NCBI RefSeq assembly: GCF_000019085.1
Contig: NC_010321.1
Span: 1,561,001 to 1,625,000, forward strand
Direction: 5' to 3'
Length of the DNA stretch: 64,000 bases
DNA from: Thermoanaerobacter pseudethanolicus ATCC 33223
GTDB taxonomy: Bacteria > Bacillota > Thermoanaerobacteria > Thermoanaerobacterales > Thermoanaerobacteraceae
Each line of letters begins with the position of its first letter. The stretch's first letter is position 1. The position numbers were made by a program, and so were the translations under genes. The notes under the pieces were generated by a model that made no database searches, was not told the DNA's origin, and saw nothing but the letters and a program-made list of their open reading frames with translations. This document shows positions 8,720 to 16,733 of the stretch, in pieces.

Positions 8720-10060
8720 TTGAAAGGAATAAGAAAAAAGCTTTTTATCTCTTACCTTATCATAGGCCTTATAATTTTATCTATGTTTTGGCTTACTCAA
8801 GTAGTTTTTATTAATAAGATATACTCTTATTACAAAATAAATCAACTTAAAAATTACAGTGAAAAAATTGTAGAAGCAATAAATAACAACGATGAAATGC
8901 TTATAAGTGAACTTATTGACAAATCTAATGCCCAAGTCGTCGCAATGACACAAAACAACATAATAATTGCAGGAAATAACAGAGGATACGGTCGAGGTTT
9001 GGGAATCCCTGAAGTACTTCTTCACCCTATAAACACTGTAAAAGTTGTAAAATATGAGCATCCTTTTTTGCATATAGAATATCTTTCTATTGTAAGGCCT
9101 TTTTTATATAACGGAAAACCCGCTACTTTAATAATGAGCATCCCTATCGCCGCTATAAACGACTCTGTCAATCTTTTTAAACAAGTTTTTTGGCGGATTT
9201 TTGTCGTCACAATAGCAGCAATTTTATTTGTGTCAATTTACATGTCAAAAAAGTTTACTCGACCTATACAAATTTTGAAAAATGCTGCTCACCAAATCGC
9301 TTCTGGAAATTTAGATGTCAAAATAAATTACAAAGAAGACGATGAATTAGGAGACCTTGCAAAATCTATGAACACAATGGTAAAACAGTTATCTATCACA
9401 GACAAGTTCAGAAAAGATTTGATTGCAAATATAAGCCATGATTTAAAAACACCTCTTGGCCTTATACGTGGATATTCTGAAATGCTTTTAGACTACTATG
9501 GAGACGATAAAGAAAAAAGAGAAAAATATTTAAATACAGTGATTAAAGAAACAGAGAGAATGTCTAAATTAGTAGACGACGTGTTACAGCTTTCTAAGCT
9601 CCAATCAGGAATGGTAGAAATAAAAGAGGAACCTATAGATTTAGAAAAACTTATATTTGAAACTTTAGACATATTTGAAATTCAAATTTTAGAAAAAAAT
9701 ATAGAAGTAAAGCTTAATAATCTTAAACTTAAGGTAATAGCGGATAGGGAAATGATAAAACGGGCAATTATAAATATAATAAGCAATGCTATAGCGAGTA
9801 TGGAAAATGGCGGAATTCTTACTATAACTGCAGAGCCTCAAGATAAAGAAATTTTAATTAAAGTATCAGATACGGGATGCGGCATACCTCAAAAAGATTT
9901 AGAGCACATCTTTGACAGGTATTACAAAGGAAACAAATCAGGCACAGGGCTTGGACTTGCAATAGTAAAAGAAATATTGACATTACACGGCAGTAAATAT
10001 GGTATAGAAAGTCAAGAAGGAGTAGGAACCACTTTTTATTTCACATTAAAAGCGGGTTAA
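8720..10060 (+). CDS. Membrane sensor histidine kinase
   Basis: The 446-residue kinase has a first membrane segment near residues 8-28, an extracytoplasmic region of about 130 residues and a second membrane segment near 158-178. A HAMP linker, a HisKA domain with H240 in NISHDLKTPLG, and an ATPase domain (N-box SNAIASMENGG, G1 SDTGCGIP, GTGLGLAIVKE) follow. The start is TTG at 8720 with GGTGA upstream. The stimulus is unknown; pairing with DUF2680-like secreted proteins suggests envelope sensing. Confidence 0.92.
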   Translation: MKGIRKKLFISYLIIGLIILSMFWLTQVVFINKIYSYYKINQLKNYSEKIVEAINNNDEMLISELIDKSNAQVVAMTQNNIIIAGNNRGYGRGLGIPEVLLHPINTVKVVKYEHPFLHIEYLSIVRPFLYNGKPATLIMSIPIAAINDSVNLFKQVFWRIFVVTIAAILFVSIYMSKKFTRPIQILKNAAHQIASGNLDVKINYKEDDELGDLAKSMNTMVKQLSITDKFRKDLIANISHDLKTPLGLIRGYSEMLLDYYGDDKEKREKYLNTVIKETERMSKLVDDVLQLSKLQSGMVEIKEEPIDLEKLIFETLDIFEIQILEKNIEVKLNNLKLKVIADREMIKRAIINIISNAIASMENGGILTITAEPQDKEILIKVSDTGCGIPQKDLEHIFDRYYKGNKSGTGLGLAIVKEILTLHGSKYGIESQEGVGTTFYFTLKAG

Positions 10061-10069
10061 CCCCGCTTT
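10048..10069. terminator. Terminator between the histidine kinase and larC2
   Basis: AAAGCGGGGTTAACCCGC-type palindrome (AAAGCGGGTTAACCCCGCTTT in the plus strand, stem of 7-9 bp) lies between the convergent stops. The T tract is short, so it is moderately convincing. Confidence 0.65.
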
Positions 10070-10075
10070 CAATCT

Positions 10076-10510
10076 TTAAAAAAATAGCAAATCAATGTGT
10101 CTCATCACATTCCTGTAAATATCGCTAATTGAATTCCCAGTCTTTTCAGCAATGGCTTTAACATCTTCATACTCAGGATACGCTTTAATAAGTTTTCCAT
10201 TTAAATAGCCCTTTTTTACTCTTATTCTTCCGTAAGGAGTATCCACAACTAAAAAATCTCTATCAAGTTTGTACCTTAACGCTTCGTAATACCTTATGCC
10301 AAAAGTAGAAGTCTCTCTAAATATTATCTCCTTTAATTTATCAGCATTTTCTTTTTCACAAATTACCGTAAGAAGCGTTCCCGGCCTTTGCTTTTTCATA
10401 ATAATAGGAATCAAAAACACATCCAATGCCCCGTTTTCAAAAAGTTTTTCAAATAGATACTGATAAAACTCTGGATTCATATCATCTATATTAGTCTCTA
10501 AAATCATCAA
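10076..10510 (-). CDS. larC2: LarC C-terminal part (LarC2), joined to LarC1 by -1 frameshift
   Basis: This frame encodes the C-terminal half of the nickel-inserting cyclometallase LarC; it opens with ILETNIDDMNPEFY, the family motif that normally follows directly on the N-terminal half. It overlaps larC1 by four bases. A slippery A-AAA-AAC lies 14-20 bases before the overlap, and a -1 shift there produces a continuous protein with the join ...EEVKK-PESLMILETN. In Lactiplantibacillus plantarum LarC is also made by programmed frameshifting. An independent start at ATG 10510 or 10507 lacks a clear ribosome binding site, which favours the fusion. Confidence 0.88.
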   Translation of the reverse strand: MMILETNIDDMNPEFYQYLFEKLFENGALDVFLIPIIMKKQRPGTLLTVICEKENADKLKEIIFRETSTFGIRYYEALRYKLDRDFLVVDTPYGRIRVKKGYLNGKLIKAYPEYEDVKAIAEKTGNSISDIYRNVMRHIDLLFF

Positions 10511-11247
10511 TGACTCAGGTTTTTTTTTACCTCTTCCTCTCCCACATATGTCCTCAAAACATTTGGTATCTCTAAATCCTTAGTACCAGCACCATATCCA
10601 ACAGAATTTATCGTCATGTCAGGTATACCACCAAACTCATTCGCTAAAGTTTTTACAATAGCGGCACCGGTAGGTGTCACAATTTCACCTTTTACATCGC
10701 TTTGGTACACAGGTATTCCTTTTAAAAGTTCTGCTGTTGCTGGTGCAGGCACAGGTATAAGACCGTGTTGAGTATCTACAAAGCCTGAACTTACTGGCAA
10801 AGGAGAAGAAACAATCTTATCTGGCTTTATCATGTCTATAAGTATCGCCGTACCTATTATATCTACTATAGAATCTACTGCCCCCACTTCATGAAAATGC
10901 ACTTCTTCGGGAGATTTTCCATGCACTTTTGCCTCTGCTTCTGCTAATTTCTCAAACATCTCAACACTCATTTTCCTGACTTCTTCCTCTAAATCACTCT
11001 TATCGATGATTTCTCTCACATCTTTCATATGCCTATGATGGTGATGATGCTCTTCCTCATACAATACCTTAAAAGTCTTAGCACTTATACTATTCTTTTG
11101 TGTTTTCCCTATCTCTATATCAAAATTGTCCAAAGCTATTTTCTTTACCTTCTTTTTAAACTCTTCCACATCTACATGAGATAATAATGAAGCAATAGTC
11201 ATATCTCCAGAAATTCCAGCAAAACAGTCAAAATATAAGACTTTCAT
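10507..11247 (-). CDS. larC1: LarC N-terminal part (LarC1), nickel insertion for pincer cofactor
   Basis: LarC inserts nickel into the pyridinium bisthiocarboxylate mononucleotide made by LarB and LarE. The 246-residue frame starts MKVLYFDCFAGISGDM, typical for the family, and has the histidine-rich stretch EEHHHHHRHMKD (residues 67-78), FHEVGAVDSIVDIIG and GYGAGTKDLEIPNVLRTYVGE near the end. The start overlaps the larB stop as ATGA. After GEEEV the frame enters an A9 run and stops soon after; see the slippery site entry. Confidence 0.92.
   Translation of the reverse strand: MKVLYFDCFAGISGDMTIASLLSHVDVEEFKKKVKKIALDNFDIEIGKTQKNSISAKTFKVLYEEEHHHHHRHMKDVREIIDKSDLEEEVRKMSVEMFEKLAEAEAKVHGKSPEEVHFHEVGAVDSIVDIIGTAILIDMIKPDKIVSSPLPVSSGFVDTQHGLIPVPAPATAELLKGIPVYQSDVKGEIVTPTGAAIVKTLANEFGGIPDMTINSVGYGAGTKDLEIPNVLRTYVGEEEVKKNLSH
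10518..10532 (-). promoter_or_regulatory. Candidate programmed -1 frameshift site in larC
   Basis: On the minus strand the larC1 codons read GAG GTA AAA AAA AAC CTG. A-AAA-AAC is a classical X-XXY-YYZ heptamer in the zero frame. Re-pairing by -1 gives CCT GAG TCA TTG ATG ATT, which is the larC2 frame. The zero frame then stops (TGA) three codons after the shift point. Alternatively an A10 run would also fuse the frames. Confidence 0.7.
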
Positions 11248-12005
11248 TTTGATTCCTCCCCTATCCTATTTATTAAACTTGCAGAATAAGCCGCACCAAA
11301 ACCGTTATCAATATTTACAACACTTACGCCACTGGCACAGGAATTAAGCATAGTCAAAAGAGCGGACAAACCGTGAAAGTTAGCACCATATCCTACGCTT
11401 GTAGGCACTGCAATTATAGGAGAGCTAACCAATCCTCCTAACACAGTAGGAAGTGCTCCTTCCATACCAGCAACTGCAATCAATACACGGCATTGTCTGA
11501 TTTCATCTAATTTATCTAAAAGCCTGTGTAGTCCTGCAACTCCAACATCATAAAATCTTTTTACAGTGTTTCCCATAAGTTCTGCAGTAATAGCCGCTTC
11601 TTCAGCAACAGGCAAATCAGAAGTTCCAGCAGCCACTACTCCAATTATGCCTTTTGTCTTTTTTATTGGCGTATTTCTTATGGAAATTATACGAGCTTCC
11701 TCATAATAGACAGCTTTTTCCACTACTTCTTTTACCGCTTCAAAATGTTCTCGCGACGCTCTTGTCCCTAAAACATCACTTCCATTTTTGAACATATTAA
11801 AAGCAATTTCTTTAACCTGCTCGGGAGTCTTTCCTTGACAAAAAATTACTTCAGGAAATCCCTTTCTTATCTCTCTGTGATAATCAATTTTAGCAAATCC
11901 TAAATCTTCATAAGGAAGTTTCTTTAAAGCTTCTAATGCTTCATCTGTTGATATCTTGCCTTGTTTAAACTCCATTAAAATCTGCAATATTTTCTCATTG
12001 TACAT
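11244..12005 (-). CDS. larB: LarB, pyridinium-3,5-biscarboxylate synthase
   Basis: LarB carboxylates and hydrolyses nicotinic acid adenine dinucleotide, the first step in nickel-pincer cofactor synthesis. The C-terminal half is PurE-like: GVVAAGTSDLPVAEEAAITAE in two parts, RVLIAVAGMEGALPTVLGGLV and VPTSVGYGANFHGLSALL, with GFGAAYSA at the end. The N-terminal part has DYHREIRKGFPEVIFC. At 253 residues it has family length. It overlaps larE by 11 bases and larC1 by four, so the three are translationally coupled. Confidence 0.96.
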   Translation of the reverse strand: MYNEKILQILMEFKQGKISTDEALEALKKLPYEDLGFAKIDYHREIRKGFPEVIFCQGKTPEQVKEIAFNMFKNGSDVLGTRASREHFEAVKEVVEKAVYYEEARIISIRNTPIKKTKGIIGVVAAGTSDLPVAEEAAITAELMGNTVKRFYDVGVAGLHRLLDKLDEIRQCRVLIAVAGMEGALPTVLGGLVSSPIIAVPTSVGYGANFHGLSALLTMLNSCASGVSVVNIDNGFGAAYSASLINRIGEESK

Positions 12006-12858
12006 TTTTTACCACCTTCACATGAGGCTCATTTAAGCTACCAGTTCTGTATCCTTCTAAATCCATCGTTACATACTTAAAGCCAGCATTTTTAATTCTT
12101 TTTACAACTTCTTCCCTTATACCTTCTTCAAAAATTGTCTCCATCTGCTCCTTTGGAAGTTCAATCCTTGCAACATCTCCATGGTATCTCACTCTAAATC
12201 CTGAAAAGCCTAAGTCTCTCAAATCCTCTTCTGCCTTTTCTACCATAGAAAGCTTATCATAAGTTATCTCTTCTCCGTAAGGGATCCTTGAAGCAAGACA
12301 TGCATAAGAAGGCTTACCCCATGTAGGAAGCCCCATCTCTTTGGATAAAATCCTTATCTCTTCTTTTTTTATACCACATTCTAGCAAAGGGCTTAAAATT
12401 CCTAATTCTTTTAACGCCCTTCTTCCTGGCCTGAAATCAGACACATCATCTGCATTTGTGCCTTCTAGAATATATTTGAAGCCCTTTTCTTCTGCAATAG
12501 CTTTAAACCTTGAAAATAAATTGGATTTACATATATAGCATCTATTTAAAGGATTTTTTCTAAATTCTTCTATTTCAAGAATATCATTAAATTCCACAAC
12601 CAAGTGGGGAATTCCTATTTTTTTAGCAAGCTCTACAGCTTCTTTTAATTCACTTTTAGGATGCATTGGAGAAGTAGCAGTCACAGCTAATACTCTATTC
12701 CCTAAAACGTCGTAACTTACTTTTGCCAAAAAAGTGCTATCTACACCTCCAGAAAAAGCAATTAATGCGTTATCTAATTTTAACAAATATTCTTGCAATT
12801 TCCTTAGCTTCTCTTTAATAATTTCTATATTAACACCCCCTATGGTATACCTCATCAA
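11995..12858 (-). CDS. larE: LarE, ATP-dependent sacrificial sulfur transferase
   Basis: LarE adenylates and then thiolates the biscarboxylate from LarB. The PP-loop AFSGGVDST lies early, RCYICK near residue 110 and YACLASRIPYGE near residue 195; the cysteines there suggest either a sacrificial Cys or a cluster-type LarE. The outer frame opens at TTG 12858, but nothing like a ribosome binding site precedes it. AGGGGG (minus strand, about 12835-12840) instead points to an ATA codon at 12826-12828, which would give (M)EIIKEKLRKLQEY, the normal family N-terminus. The start is therefore unsettled. larA itself is not in the window. Confidence 0.93.
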   Translation of the reverse strand: MMRYTIGGVNIEIIKEKLRKLQEYLLKLDNALIAFSGGVDSTFLAKVSYDVLGNRVLAVTATSPMHPKSELKEAVELAKKIGIPHLVVEFNDILEIEEFRKNPLNRCYICKSNLFSRFKAIAEEKGFKYILEGTNADDVSDFRPGRRALKELGILSPLLECGIKKEEIRILSKEMGLPTWGKPSYACLASRIPYGEEITYDKLSMVEKAEEDLRDLGFSGFRVRYHGDVARIELPKEQMETIFEEGIREEVVKRIKNAGFKYVTMDLEGYRTGSLNEPHVKVVKNVQ

Positions 12859-12958
12859 TTTTACGTATAACTATTTTATCACAGATAGTAAAATAAACAA
12901 AATGTTTGTGTTTTCCCACATCTGAAAGCTGCTCTTCTGTAGAAGCACTTACTTCCTC

Positions 12959-13474
12959 TTAATTATCTGTGCTCCTTTTATAAAACTCCAACGTATAGAT
13001 AACAAAGGCTAAAATAGCCAATAACAGTGCTATAATCATCAAAGTAAATCCATAAGGCCACTTAAAAATTGAAAAAATTATCGCAATATAAAAGAAAAGT
13101 GTCGCAGCTTTGCCATAGTTATTAGCGGGTATAGCAATTTCTTGCTTTTTATAAAGTATCGCAGCACCTATTATCATTGATAGTTCTTTTACCATTAAAA
13201 TAGCAATAACAAAAAAATGAATTAAATCTTTTATCCATAAACTGGTCAAAACAGTAAGTATCATCAACTTGTCCGCAAGAGGGTCAAGCAAAGTACCTAT
13301 TTTTGTCACTTGGTTATAGTGCCTCGCTATATAACCATCCAAAATATCCGTAATACCTGATAATATAAAAATCACTGCAGCATAAGTATTTCCCTCGGGA
13401 ACATAAAAAAAAGTGTATACAAAAAGAGGTATAAGTAAAAATCTAACAAGTGTAAGAAAATTTGGTATATTCAT
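12959..13474 (-). CDS. pgsA: CDP-diacylglycerol--glycerol-3-phosphate 3-phosphatidyltransferase
   Basis: PgsA makes phosphatidylglycerophosphate in the membrane, the committed step to phosphatidylglycerol and cardiolipin. The CDP-alcohol phosphotransferase motif D-G-x2-A-R-x8-G-x3-D-x3-D is visible as DGYIARHYNQVTKIGTLLDP followed by LADK (about residues 46-68). About five to six hydrophobic segments fit the family and 171 residues is a usual length. It stands alone 100 bases upstream of the lar operon's left neighbour in transcription direction; the gap 12859-12958 holds nothing I can name. Confidence 0.94.
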   Translation of the reverse strand: MNIPNFLTLVRFLLIPLFVYTFFYVPEGNTYAAVIFILSGITDILDGYIARHYNQVTKIGTLLDPLADKLMILTVLTSLWIKDLIHFFVIAILMVKELSMIIGAAILYKKQEIAIPANNYGKAATLFFYIAIIFSIFKWPYGFTLMIIALLLAILAFVIYTLEFYKRSTDN

Positions 13475-13532
13475 CTAAACACCTCTACTTGTCAAGTTTG
13501 ATAAAATTATAATACAAAAAAATCAAAAGTAA

Positions 13533-13550
13533 AAGGCCCTTATCGGGCCA
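13533..13550 (-). terminator. Terminator overlapping the stop of the 13.5-14.0 kb gene
   Basis: GGCCCGATAAGGGCC followed on the minus strand by TTTTACTTTTGATTTTTTT; the stop codon of the gene lies in the stem. Confidence 0.75.
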
Positions 13551-14034
13551 CATTTACAGGAACTTCTATCTCATCTAAAGCTATGCGGAAACTATATCCT
13601 TCTTCTTCTTTTTTAAAGTCTTCTATATTGGTAAAACATTTGGCAAAAACATCATTTTTTGTGTGAACTTCAATATCTTTTAAATTGTACTTTAAAGCTG
13701 TCCTCCTCACTAAAGAATTAATTATTTCTTGTGCAGTTTCTATTCCTACATTTTCCTTCTTCTCAATATAAATATACATACTGCTCTTTTTTTGTTGCCA
13801 ATCAATATCGTATAGTACACAGAATCCCAACTTTACGCCATCTTTCGTTTCCAACACAAACATTTTACGGTTTTTGCCAAAAGGTATATTTAAAACATTG
13901 TCTTTCCCTCTTGATATTTTAAACAAATCAATTAAAAATTTGACCACATTAATGTCTTGCAACCATAAGGAAAATATTTTTTTATCTTTTTTCTCTAAAT
14001 CTTTAATTAAAATCTTCCCATTTTCTCCCATCAT
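13540..14034 (-). CDS. Hypothetical protein, weakly GNAT-like
   Basis: The product is about 164 residues. It has no signal peptide or membrane segment. The order of strands and helices (KLGFCVLYDIDWQQKKSSMY, then IGIETAQEI-type helix GIETAQEIINSLVRRTALKY, then DIEVHTKNDVFAKCF) recalls a GNAT fold without the acetyl-CoA loop consensus. AGGTGGTG lies directly before TTG-ATG-ATG; I take the first or second ATG (14034 or 14031). No function can be named. Confidence 0.7.
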   Translation of the reverse strand: MMGENGKILIKDLEKKDKKIFSLWLQDINVVKFLIDLFKISRGKDNVLNIPFGKNRKMFVLETKDGVKLGFCVLYDIDWQQKKSSMYIYIEKKENVGIETAQEIINSLVRRTALKYNLKDIEVHTKNDVFAKCFTNIEDFKKEEEGYSFRIALDEIEVPVNVAR

Positions 14035-14245
14035 CAACACCACCTATCTATAAATATATATTCTTTACAAATTTCAAAAATCCTGCTTAAAAACAGAAAA
14101 TAATTTTCGACAAATAAAAAATACAGTATAAATAAAAAAGAGCAGAAAACCCACTTTTTATTTTTTTCTTTAAATTTGTGTTAAATTTTTTCACTATGAA
14201 GGAAAATAAATTTTTTTGGTGAATTATATATAGTGAGGTGATAAA

Positions 14246-15115
14246 ATGCAAGCAGAAATATTAAAAGCTATTCAAACAATTTCAAACCCTTTTTTAGACT
14301 ATTTTTTTATAGCTGTAACTATGTTGGGAAGTTCAGGATTTTATTTTATTTTTATCCCCCTTTTTTACTGGTGTGTAGATAAAAGATTTGGTCTAAAATT
14401 GGGACTCATATTGATAAGCTCTATCTATGTAAACACTGTTTTAAAAGAGATAACAAAAATAGCAAGACCTATAGGATATCCAGGAATAAGGTCTATTTTT
14501 ACACAATCGGCAGGAGGATATTCTTTCCCAAGTGGCCATGCACAAGGTTCTACAACTGTTTGGGGAACTTTAATGGTACACTATCAAAAAAAATGGCTGT
14601 GGTATGTAGGAATCGCCATCGTATTACTCGTATCATTTTCGCGAATGTATTTAGGTGTCCACTGGCCGATAGATATTATTGGCGGAATATTGATAGCTGT
14701 TTTAATAATAATTTTAAGTGAACTTATTGATAGCATCGTGAAAGAAAGCAATTTTAACATAAGTTTATCTTTTAAAGTTATTTTGTCAATTTTAATCCCT
14801 GCGCTTTTTATATTAATTTTCCCTCACAAGGATATTTATGAATACATGGGTTTAATTTCTGGTACTTTAATAGGTTATTTTATGGACAAAGAAAAATTTG
14901 ATTTTACTGTCCATGCTCCTCTTCAAAAGCAAATTTTGAAGTTACTAATTGGAATAATTGTATTTTTTGTACTTAAAGAGGGATTAAAATTTGTGTTGCC
15001 TTCTGGCAATATTTTTAACGCTATAAGGTATGCAATTTGCGGACTGTGGCTTTCTCTTGGTGCACCTTATGTATTCAATCTTTTTAAATTAAACGATAAA
15101 ACAATAAAGACATAA
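14246..15115 (+). CDS. PAP2 family membrane phosphatase
   Basis: This 289-residue integral membrane protein carries the three acid-phosphatase motifs: KIARPIG (from K-x6-RP), SFPSGHAQGS and SRMYLGVHWPIDIIGG. The active site is therefore complete. About eight hydrophobic segments are seen. Likely substrates are lipid phosphates such as undecaprenyl pyrophosphate, but this is inference from the family. GAGGTG lies seven bases before ATG, after an AT-rich stretch (14050-14240) in which I see no gene. Confidence 0.92.
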   Translation: MQAEILKAIQTISNPFLDYFFIAVTMLGSSGFYFIFIPLFYWCVDKRFGLKLGLILISSIYVNTVLKEITKIARPIGYPGIRSIFTQSAGGYSFPSGHAQGSTTVWGTLMVHYQKKWLWYVGIAIVLLVSFSRMYLGVHWPIDIIGGILIAVLIIILSELIDSIVKESNFNISLSFKVILSILIPALFILIFPHKDIYEYMGLISGTLIGYFMDKEKFDFTVHAPLQKQILKLLIGIIVFFVLKEGLKFVLPSGNIFNAIRYAICGLWLSLGAPYVFNLFKLNDKTIKT

Positions 15116-15116
15116 A

Positions 15117-15143
15117 AATAAGACCTCCTTCGGGAGGTCTTAT
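15117..15143. terminator. Bidirectional terminator between PAP2 and YkuK genes
   Basis: AAGACCTCC-TTC-GGGAGGTCTT is a perfect stem with a UUCG-like tight loop, serving both convergent genes. Confidence 0.92.
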
Positions 15144-15628
15144 CCAATATTAGCCATACTTTTAGTGTGCTTATCAGCTACTTTGCTAGCCCCATAAGAT
15201 GCAGGCTTAACTTGTGCTTCAAATCCACATCCTAACACCATGTTAACTACTTCTTTTATAATATCTCTTGTTTTACCATTTTCCCCTACGTCTAAATGAA
15301 TCTGTATATTTATATCCTTTTTATCAGTCTGATTGATCTTTTCAAAAAGCTGATTCGCTATTTCAATGCTATAAGTAGCCTCCATAAAAATCCTTTGTTT
15401 TAAAGACAACACCTTTTTATTACAAAATTTCCTATAATAATACCTGGCACCTTTCCCTTCTCGGTATATGATTACAGCAGTGACAAAGCATACGGATTTA
15501 CCTGGTTGAGAGTCTGTACCCACCATCAACTTGTAATTAGATTGCCGGTCTCCCTCAACAAATTCCATAATGTCTTGGAACATTTTATCAATATCCATTT
15601 TTCCCTTGGTTGGGCTAATGAAATACAA
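15140..15628 (-). CDS. YkuK-type ribonuclease H-like protein (DUF458)
   Basis: The protein has the DUF458 layout: FISPTKGKMDIDKMFQDIM at the start, the acidic strand VGTDSQPG, a central basic helix and IHLDVGENGKTRDIIKEV with PASYGASKVADKHTK at the end. RNase H-like fold is known for the family; the cellular role is not. I place the start at TTG 15628 because AAAGGAGATG sits six bases before it; this also gives the usual YkuK N-terminus. An upstream in-frame start at 15652 would place the ribosome binding site inside the gene. Confidence 0.87.
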   Translation of the reverse strand: MYFISPTKGKMDIDKMFQDIMEFVEGDRQSNYKLMVGTDSQPGKSVCFVTAVIIYREGKGARYYYRKFCNKKVLSLKQRIFMEATYSIEIANQLFEKINQTDKKDINIQIHLDVGENGKTRDIIKEVVNMVLGCGFEAQVKPASYGASKVADKHTKSMANIG

Positions 15629-15737
15629 TGACCCCATCTCCTTTAACTGCAAATTGCTTAGCGCAATTAAATCTTATTTTAATTTTTATTATACACCATT
15701 TTCTTAAAAAGTGTATTAAAATTTTTTTATTTTTTTG

Positions 15738-16556
15738 TTAAACTATCAATTTTGTAACAAACAGTATCAACTCTGCAGCTGGTATAAATATAAGCTGAGC
15801 CAGCAAAGTACCCAAAATTTTCCCCAACACAAGAAGCACTACCATACTGTCCACATCATGTTGGGTCCTTTTACCGCTTAAGGCCTGGTCAGTTATAAGA
15901 GCCGCCACAGGGTCCACTACAACGGTAAACAATACAGTCGCAAACCCGTTTACAATACCCGAAAGCTGACTGGCTGTAATTCTATACTCAGGAAGAATGG
16001 CTCCAGCGTAAAGTGAAGAGATAATACCTGTGGTGTAAATAGAAGTAATAATAACGTTATATATCAAAAAAGTTTTTGGTACGTTAGCCTTCCACACACC
16101 TTTTAGCATAGACAGCCTTGGCAAAACAATTTTTTTCTTTATCTTTTTTAAATTACTCCATCTAAATCCTTTAAGAATAAGCTTAGGGACTGTTCCAGCC
16201 CCTTCCATTCCATTTATGGCAACAGTAAAAATCGATACAAAAGTGGGCATCAGGGGTGCTCCTATCAATGCCCCTAATGTAGCTGAAAAAAGTACAATTC
16301 TCATATCATTTTGAAGGAGATAGACCTTGTCCATTTTTATCGCCATATCTACAATACTGCCAAGAAAAGGTGCTTGAATCATATTTGATAATCTTGATAT
16401 CACAGCCATAATATTAAAAAGCGAAAGAGCAACAGCAAGCTTTCGAGTTCTTACACCCGAAGGTCTTATTGAATAAGAAAGTGTGTCAATCAGATTTATG
16501 ACCATTGTGAAAAAAGCTACTATCATCAGTCTTTTTGCATCTATCATTTGTCCCAT
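15738..16556 (-). CDS. amj: Amj-type lipid II flippase
   Basis: Amj (YdaH, DUF2837) flips lipid II across the membrane and can replace MurJ in Bacillus subtilis. The 272-residue product is highly hydrophobic with about six to eight segments. It has the family-typical start FFTMVINLIDTLSYSIRPSG and RTRKLAVALSLFNIMAVISR. No other peptidoglycan gene adjoins it, so it appears to be transcribed alone. Start choice between two nearby ATGs (16556 and 16547) is uncertain. Confidence 0.9.
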   Translation of the reverse strand: MGQMIDAKRLMIVAFFTMVINLIDTLSYSIRPSGVRTRKLAVALSLFNIMAVISRLSNMIQAPFLGSIVDMAIKMDKVYLLQNDMRIVLFSATLGALIGAPLMPTFVSIFTVAINGMEGAGTVPKLILKGFRWSNLKKIKKKIVLPRLSMLKGVWKANVPKTFLIYNVIITSIYTTGIISSLYAGAILPEYRITASQLSGIVNGFATVLFTVVVDPVAALITDQALSGKRTQHDVDSMVVLLVLGKILGTLLAQLIFIPAAELILFVTKLIV

Positions 16557-16711
16557 CCATTCTTTTCTTTATTTAAAATTCCTCTATAATTATATTGTAC
16601 AATGCCTTTTTTTTCAACATTTATCTTTTGCCAAGTGCGTGTAAAGAATTAGTAGATAACTTATTTAGCTGACATTTTGCACAGACTTTTGCCAAAGATT
16701 GTGGTATAATT

Positions 16712-16717
16712 TATAGT
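16712..16717 (+). promoter_or_regulatory. Extended -10 promoter of the MFS-ndk unit
   Basis: TGGTATAAT occurs just upstream of the ribosome binding site CGGAGGG; I see no good -35 at proper distance, consistent with an extended -10 promoter. Coordinates are approximate to a few bases. Confidence 0.55.
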
Positions 16718-16733
16718 ATCGGAGGGAAAATAA

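Noticed and set aside
10076-11247. larC called a pseudogene because of the split frame
   Set aside because: The split is at a canonical -1 slippery heptamer, both halves are fully conserved, and frameshifting of larC is a known mechanism.
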